Shown here piece by piece: positions 28,201-30,260 of a stretch of 30,260 nucleotides of DNA. Each line of letters opens with the position of its first letter. Position 1 is the first letter of the stretch. The translations under genes and the position numbers were made by a program. Origin of the DNA: CAYJAD01 sp964371835 (lineage in GTDB: Bacteria; Desulfobacterota; Desulfovibrionia; Desulfovibrionales; Desulfovibrionaceae). The stretch covers positions 1 through 30,260 of the forward strand of contig CAYJOP010000015.1 of assembly GCA_964371835.1 (NCBI GenBank). Direction: 5' to 3'. The notes beneath the pieces are model-generated. The model did not search any database, was not told where the DNA came from, and saw only the letters and a program-made list of their open reading frames with translations.

Positions 28201-29844
28201 AGAGCCGTTTCCGCAATACACAAAAGCCACATCCCCACTATGGCTTAAAGGACTTTGCTCTATACAAACTCCCTCCATATCAACCAGCGCAGCACCTTCA
28301 GCATACCGCTGTAAACTTTGCACAAGGCTTTCTGTCGTTGGTTGCCAAAAAGCCACACGTTTTTCAAAATATTCTCTTTTAGTAGCAGCGCCGTAGAGCA
28401 AATCATAGCTAGCATCCATATCATCCACAACTAGGGATGCAGCATAACTACTTGCCAAACTTTCTAAAGCTTTTTTGGAGCGTGCAGACAAAAATAATGG
28501 AGGTAACACCTCTGGCTGCGCAGGTATTATTTCTGTATGATTTTTTTGTAAAAATTCTTCTGGGCTTTGCAAAATAACATGAGCATTAGCACCACCAAAA
28601 CCAAAGGAGTTTACAGCTACACGCACAGTGCCTTTTTCTGTAAGTTTATGCGTTTTATCAACAAATTTTATATTTAAATTGTCAAAATCAATATTTGGAT
28701 TAGGCTCAAAGTCAAAAGGAGCTGCTGGCACCTCACGTTTTTTCATGACCAACAAGGCCTTAACTAGACCAGCCATACCTGATGCTGGCTCCATATGCCC
28801 TATATTGGCCTTAACAGAACTTATGGGCAGCGGCTTTGATCTTTTTTTCGCATAAACTGAGCTCACAGCCTGAGCTTCTATGGGGTCACCCACAGGGGTT
28901 CCAGTGCCGTGCATTTCAACATAATCAATGCTTTCTGGGCTCATACCGATTTTATCAAGCACACCTTGCATGAGTTCAGTTTGTCCATCAATAGAGGGGA
29001 TGGTTAAACCTGATTTACGTTTACCATCGGTATTGACACCACTACCGCATATGACAGCTTCAATATAATCTCCGTTTGCTAAGGCTACGTCCAAGGGCTT
29101 TAATACTAGCATGGCGGCGCCTTCAGAACGCACATACCCTGTCCCTTTAGCATCAAAAGGTAAACATCGCCCATCGGCACTAATCATGTAAGCCTTGCTA
29201 AAACCCACAAATCCAAAAGGATGATAAAGAAGGTTGACTCCACCCACTAAAGCACATTGAATTTCACCACCTTGCAATGCCCTACACGCCGTATGCAAAG
29301 CAACTAAAGAAGAAGAACACGCTGTATCCACAGCCAAGGAAGGACCATGTAAATCAAATATATAAGAAATCCTGTTGGCAGCTATACTAATGGTATTACC
29401 TGTCATTGAATGCATGGTCATACTAGAAAGGTCTTCTAAATGCCTTATTCCATAATCTATGCTAGACATACCGATGTAAACGCCACAATTGCTCCCAGCA
29501 ATTTCTGTAGCAGCAATACCAGCATTCTCAAGGGCTTCATGGCTTAGCATAAGCAAAATGCGTTGTTGTGGGTCAATTTTTGTTGCTTCACGAGGAGAAA
29601 TGCCAAAAAAACCTGCATCAAATTTTTCGACATCAGGCACTACTCCAGCGGCATAGGTGACGCTACGTCCTGCCTCACTACGTATTGTATGAGAAAGTTC
29701 ATCGGTTGGCCAACGCGACGTAGGAATTTGAGTAATAACGCATTCTTCATTATAAAGAACATTCCAAAACGCTTCATCTGACCGAATATGTTCTGGAAAA
29801 CAAAAAGCCTTACCCACAATGGCTATGGGGGAAAAATTCTTCAC
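22291..29844 (-). CDS. Reducing type I polyketide/fatty-acid synthase (RkpA-like)
   Basis: A 2517-residue single-module iterative-type synthase. Order: KS (about 1-430; DTACSSS with Cys176, His312, His350), AT (about 535-860; GHSVGE with Ser630 and AFH at 733-735, suggesting malonyl units), DH (about 900-1170; HHVVGEAVVFP at 930-940 and DTCFH at 1091-1095), a methyltransferase-like region (about 1350-1545) with a degenerate SAM motif, ER (about 1775-2100; HGAAGGVGLA at 1923-1932), KR (about 2120-2350; TGGLEGFG at 2126-2133, Ser2258, Tyr2271, Asn2275) and ACP (about 2395-2475; GMDSL with phosphopantetheine Ser2437). With KR, DH and ER all present it should make a saturated or mostly saturated chain. 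There is no thioesterase. The start is GTG at 29844 with AAGG six bases upstream. It is the first gene of the operon. Its place beside capsule export genes suggests a lipid anchor or lipid substituent for the glycan, not a secreted metabolite. Confidence 0.93.
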   Translation of the reverse strand: MKNFSPIAIVGKAFCFPEHIRSDEAFWNVLYNEECVITQIPTSRWPTDELSHTIRSEAGRSVTYAAGVVPDVEKFDAGFFGISPREATKIDPQQRILLMLSHEALENAGIAATEIAGSNCGVYIGMSSIDYGIRHLEDLSSMTMHSMTGNTISIAANRISYIFDLHGPSLAVDTACSSSLVALHTACRALQGGEIQCALVGGVNLLYHPFGFVGFSKAYMISADGRCLPFDAKGTGYVRSEGAAMLVLKPLDVALANGDYIEAVICGSGVNTDGKRKSGLTIPSIDGQTELMQGVLDKIGMSPESIDYVEMHGTGTPVGDPIEAQAVSSVYAKKRSKPLPISSVKANIGHMEPASGMAGLVKALLVMKKREVPAAPFDFEPNPNIDFDNLNIKFVDKTHKLTEKGTVRVAVNSFGFGGANAHVILQSPEEFLQKNHTEIIPAQPEVLPPLFLSARSKKALESLASSYAASLVVDDMDASYDLLYGAATKREYFEKRVAFWQPTTESLVQSLQRYAEGAALVDMEGVCIEQSPLSHSGDVAFVYCGNGSHWIGMAQGLLQYDEDFAQCLREIDALMLKYVDFSLYKMLQDATNDDLENTAITQPLIFAIQVGITHLLEKQGIVPKAVTGHSVGEVVAGYVSGAYDLAQAVKIICARSQCQSFTAGLGRMAAIKLTLEDAKQLLKELKVHEHVFIAGINAPQHLTLSGSEEHLQKVQEYCQDESIYFQLLGLDYAFHSPHMDSIEQKLLDKLKNIRLKATKKCVFVSSVTGTVLEGKCLDAQYWWHNVRKPVLFSSAMDTLMDLGSRIFVEVGPHAILQRYMKDCIKAKGLDCAVFATLSRKNDHPKRILETVLHIELAVPKPKVKKFFPHKGKSVILPNYPWQLEDYTIQYTTECAPEKRRVHPLLGWPLDSVEKTWENVLDPRLLSWLGHHVVGEAVVFPAAGYVEIALAAGKDVFGENPYALEYLDIVAPLVFEENIAQVLRTTLDAGKFKIMARPRLSDNPWMLYATGRIVEQKNTDLPLSVPRANPNVEFLPYAKEDLYAKAHELGLEYGKYFQTIKTLRLNEQGLCADIELDETWEQDYLLAPAALDTCFHALVALVDRQQEVMRRNVSYLPVKIGNVMVLQHAPISQIVVEIERISSQSILANCAMYSADNTLIASALECRFRAVPLLQKRNSQVDAWYVRAYNKELRRIEATPMPSMKGFLEHLPTSKCVHYAEQRVKWLNHTLPLLELLSLAYGIESLHALQQKNLLAFQKALQMPYGKWLVELLLAQGLASNIDDAWTFNTQEVPSAKELWQELASTVPEAMATLLPMGRIGLHLTEALEYPENLHQLYNDVCACAVSKKLRINDPNYSTITDASIKLVQNLVNMAPEGCCVRILEVGAFSWGLAQSLYNSLPTDRFSYTFACTEDEGLQQSQVCFDTYENYDGFLLEEDWPSQTIPTSGPFDIVIVQQCLHSWQNISGAFSYLKSCLLPNGLLLATESYAHWHSNFVNGLSLQWWRAQGQSALLKPEQWQALLKEKGFSNVIYKKEQHAEELEAGSYLLTAQNTVDAIEDIKDETGQALSHVLFVGNPMAAPLLTPLQKDLHDYGITTKYYFEEDSEPYASIVEDFLRVDSVNNTNSFSIVFSQIGAQGADNCTLYLENLRKIACLAHEHQNKSVRLVLITQGAALCAMPNGQQYFPAEAALWGMGRTIMSEFPEINCTLIDLPCPEFINHEGQAQLGNVMLSRLRQEMLYPDGADEIILNEHSRNILMLTQDLEEQLSIISDDTRFCLGVTHPGKLSNLRWFEDTASPLQEGQVEVQVMATGLNFRDVMLALGLLPDDAVENGFAGPTLGLEFSGVVSKVGSAVTSFAIGDAVVGFAPSCFSSHVITDADILAPMPKHWRYEDAASIPTVFFTAYYALKHLANLQKGERLLIHGAAGGVGLAAIQVAKHIGVQIFATAGSDEKRDFLRLQGIEHIFDSRSLDFAAQIHNATEGQGVDVVLNSLAGEAMRRSIDILRPFGRFVELGKRDFVENTAISLRPFKENISYFAFDADQMLTVKPAVSKIVFQEIMQLFEQNIFHMLPIRTFAAEHILDAFRTMQQAQHIGKIVISLRTPPKQCAKIHSTPSWNGQGTWLVTGGLEGFGLATAKWLAKHGVGNLVLISRRGMATPDAQDIIDYFAKNNVHVSIEACNVAEQNAVQDLMDRLQNVDPPLNGIVHSAAVYSDAFLQDLDEDNIAKVVEPKLQGAWNLHYASLGLPQALEYFVLFSSISTTLGNMGQANYVAANAGLESLALLRQSMGLKATCIAWGPIGDVGYLTAHEKVKQNLEKHLGTEVLSAKMALNNLSACLTDQKPVRIVANFDWGTLKRVLPYKATRYTQIFHATKSSYGVYGDSGSLINMRELLAGKSHDDALDIVCEVLTQAIAAVLSLDPQSMGRTASLQSLGMDSLMAVELALGLEQRFGVRLPTMLLQDAPSIEKVAMRIFDKMFTKDKETSAQLENMQELASRHGEVLTEEIQHKLKTNNYKV

Positions 29845-29854
29845 GCTATACCTT
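29842..29854 (-). promoter_or_regulatory. Ribosome-binding site and GTG start of the polyketide synthase
   Basis: AAGG (29854-29851) lies six bases before GTG (29844-29842). The encoded KNFSPIAIVG leads straight into the ketosynthase, so this non-ATG start is the sensible one. Confidence 0.6.
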
Positions 29855-29880
29855 ATATATTACAGAGATTAATTCGCTTG

Positions 29881-29895
29881 CAAAGGGTGGCTTTG
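29881..29895 (-). promoter_or_regulatory. Short inverted repeat in the operon leader
   Basis: CAAAG and CTTTG form a perfect five-base inverted repeat with a five-base centre, 37 bases before the GTG start. It could be a small hairpin or an operator half-site. Weak evidence, and nothing ties it to a known regulator. Confidence 0.2.
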
Positions 29896-29924
29896 TCTTA
29901 TTTTCACGTAAGTCAAAATCTTAT

Positions 29925-29946
29925 ACCCCCCAGCAAAGTAGGGAGT
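29925..29946 (-). promoter_or_regulatory. Possible leader RNA hairpin
   Basis: In the predicted leader, ACTCCC and GGGGGT can pair (five Watson-Crick pairs plus one T-G) around a 10-base loop. It sits some 10-30 bases after the presumed transcription start. It could affect early elongation or mRNA stability, but no U-run follows and it may be chance. Confidence 0.25.
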
Positions 29947-29961
29947 TCAGCAACTTAAATA

Positions 29962-29990
29962 ATGCTACAACTTATATTTTAAAAAGTCAA
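29962..29990 (-). promoter_or_regulatory. Sigma70-like promoter for the capsule operon
   Basis: On the minus strand TTGACT (29990-29985) and TAGCAT (29967-29962) are separated by 17 bases rich in A and T. This is a 5/6 match to the -35 consensus and 4/6 to the -10, at ideal spacing. Transcription would begin near 29955, leaving a leader of about 110 bases before the GTG at 29844. It is the only strong candidate before the first gene. No other gap in the operon exceeds about 60 bases, so it may drive all fourteen genes. Predicted by eye. Confidence 0.55.
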
Positions 29991-30022
29991 TTTGCCCTTA
30001 TCTAGCCAAGGAGAAAAAGCCC

Positions 30023-30091
30023 CAAAGGCGTGCTTACGGCTTCAAGAACTTTGAAAATTACCGTTTGCGGGTTCGGGTGCTTTGCTGTTAG
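30023..30091 (+). pseudogene. C-terminal remnant of an ISL3-family-like transposase
   Basis: On the plus strand the codons from 30023 read QRRAYGFKNFENYRLRVRVL, then CC and a TAG stop at 30089-30091. The (K/R)RRAYGFxNFENYRLRV block is, from memory, the usual C-terminal ending of ISL3-type transposases. Upstream of about 30020 the frame stays open to 29963 but no longer resembles a transposase, so the rest of the gene is missing. It is a dead fragment pointing away from the capsule operon. Family assignment rests on this short block only. Confidence 0.6.
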
Positions 30092-30205
30092 AAGACGAAA
30101 TCGGCTAAGGTGGGAGCTGTGACATTTACGCTCCATAAATGAAAAACAATTAACTGTAGAAATAACGTATCAAATCTGGTTTGCCCCTCTTTTTGGTGAA
30201 GAACC
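30023..30205 (+). mobile_element. Truncated 3' end of an ISL3-like insertion sequence
   Basis: Covers the transposase tail and about 114 bases after its stop. A plausible right terminus is 30178-30205, which reads outward-in on the minus strand as GGTTCTTCACCAAAAAGAGG and resembles the GG-rich ends with TTCTT seen in ISL3-type elements. The left end and most of the transposase are absent, so the copy cannot move by itself. An inverted repeat GGAGC/GCTCC (30112-30133) lies between the stop and the proposed terminus. The left boundary (about 30020) falls within about 30 bases of the operon's -35 box. The exact right boundary is uncertain. Confidence 0.45.
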
Positions 30206-30260
30206 ATTTTAGGGAATTGAATAGGAGCTGAAAAAGTAAGAACGACAATGTTTTATGGAC
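30206..30260. other. Flanking sequence beyond the insertion-sequence remnant
   Basis: The last 55 bases hold no convincing gene. If 30205 is the element's right end, ATTTTAGG (30206-30213) would be the position of a target-site duplication, but the left copy is not available to compare. An ATG at 30250 opens a plus-strand frame that leaves the window after three codons and cannot be judged. Confidence 0.3.

Noticed and set aside
22291..29844. A secreted polyketide antibiotic cluster
   Set aside because: No resistance, tailoring, regulator or drug-efflux genes accompany the synthase. It leads directly into capsule export genes.
30014..30042. Terminator-like stem on the minus strand (AAGCC/GGCTT followed by five T)
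   Set aside because: The stem is only five pairs with a 16-base loop, and its bases mostly lie in codons of the transposase remnant on the other strand. No upstream minus-strand gene is seen that would need it.
30088..30207. A 39-codon minus-strand reading frame starting at 30207
   Set aside because: No ribosome-binding site or recognisable motif. It is antisense to the 3' end of the insertion-sequence remnant.
29845..30260. JUMPstart/ops element expected ahead of long polysaccharide operons
   Set aside because: I looked for GGCGGTAG on the coding strand in the leader and upstream region and did not find it.
1..30260. tRNA, rRNA, CRISPR arrays, integrase or attachment sites
   Set aside because: No tRNA-like cloverleaf, regularly spaced repeats or integrase-type protein was seen. 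The only mobile trace is the ISL3-like fragment.

Overview
The window is one long locus for building and exporting a cell-surface polysaccharide (capsule) in an AT-rich Gram-negative bacterium. Fourteen intact genes all lie on the minus strand, from a GTG start at 29844 down to a stop at 78. They overlap by up to 26 bases or are separated by gaps of at most about 60 bases, so they read as a single operon of nearly 30 kb. An outer-membrane export lipoprotein together with KpsM/KpsT/KpsE-type proteins shows a Gram-negative cell with an ABC-transporter-dependent capsule. The genus cannot be fixed from the sequence. A proteobacterium is likely because the first two genes resemble the rkpA-rkpG pair of the Sinorhizobium K-antigen region.

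Layout in transcription order. (1) 29844-20975: a 2517-residue reducing type I polyketide/fatty-acid synthase (KS-AT-DH-degenerate MT-ER-KR-ACP), then an alpha-oxoamine synthase. Together these could make a long-chain amino-ketone lipid. (2) 20958-17066: the export machine, in the order outer-membrane exporter, ABC permease, ATPase, inner-membrane adaptor. (3) 17059-14701: UDP-GlcNAc 2-epimerase and UDP-ManNAc dehydrogenase, giving UDP-ManNAcA. (4) 14694-78: five genes for assembly and decoration. These are a coiled-coil sugar methyltransferase, a family 2 glycosyltransferase, a UDP-sulfoquinovose synthase homologue, a protein with three glycosyltransferase 2 domains, a sulfotransferase-FkbM methyltransferase-sulfotransferase fusion, and a GT10 (fucosyltransferase family)-TPR-sulfotransferase fusion.

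Read together, the genes predict a very acidic glycan with a uronic acid (ManNAcA), probably a sulfonated sugar (sulfoquinovose), O-sulfate esters from three sulfotransferase domains, and methyl groups. It may sit on an unusual polyketide-derived amino lipid. Two home-made helical modules recur across neighbouring enzymes: one in three consecutive proteins, another (TPR) in the two sulfotransferase proteins. This suggests the assembly enzymes share a docking or scaffolding system.

Upstream of the operon (29845-30260) there is a good sigma70-like promoter, a leader of about 110 bases, and the truncated 3' end of an ISL3-like insertion sequence on the plus strand. No RNA genes, CRISPR arrays or origins were seen.
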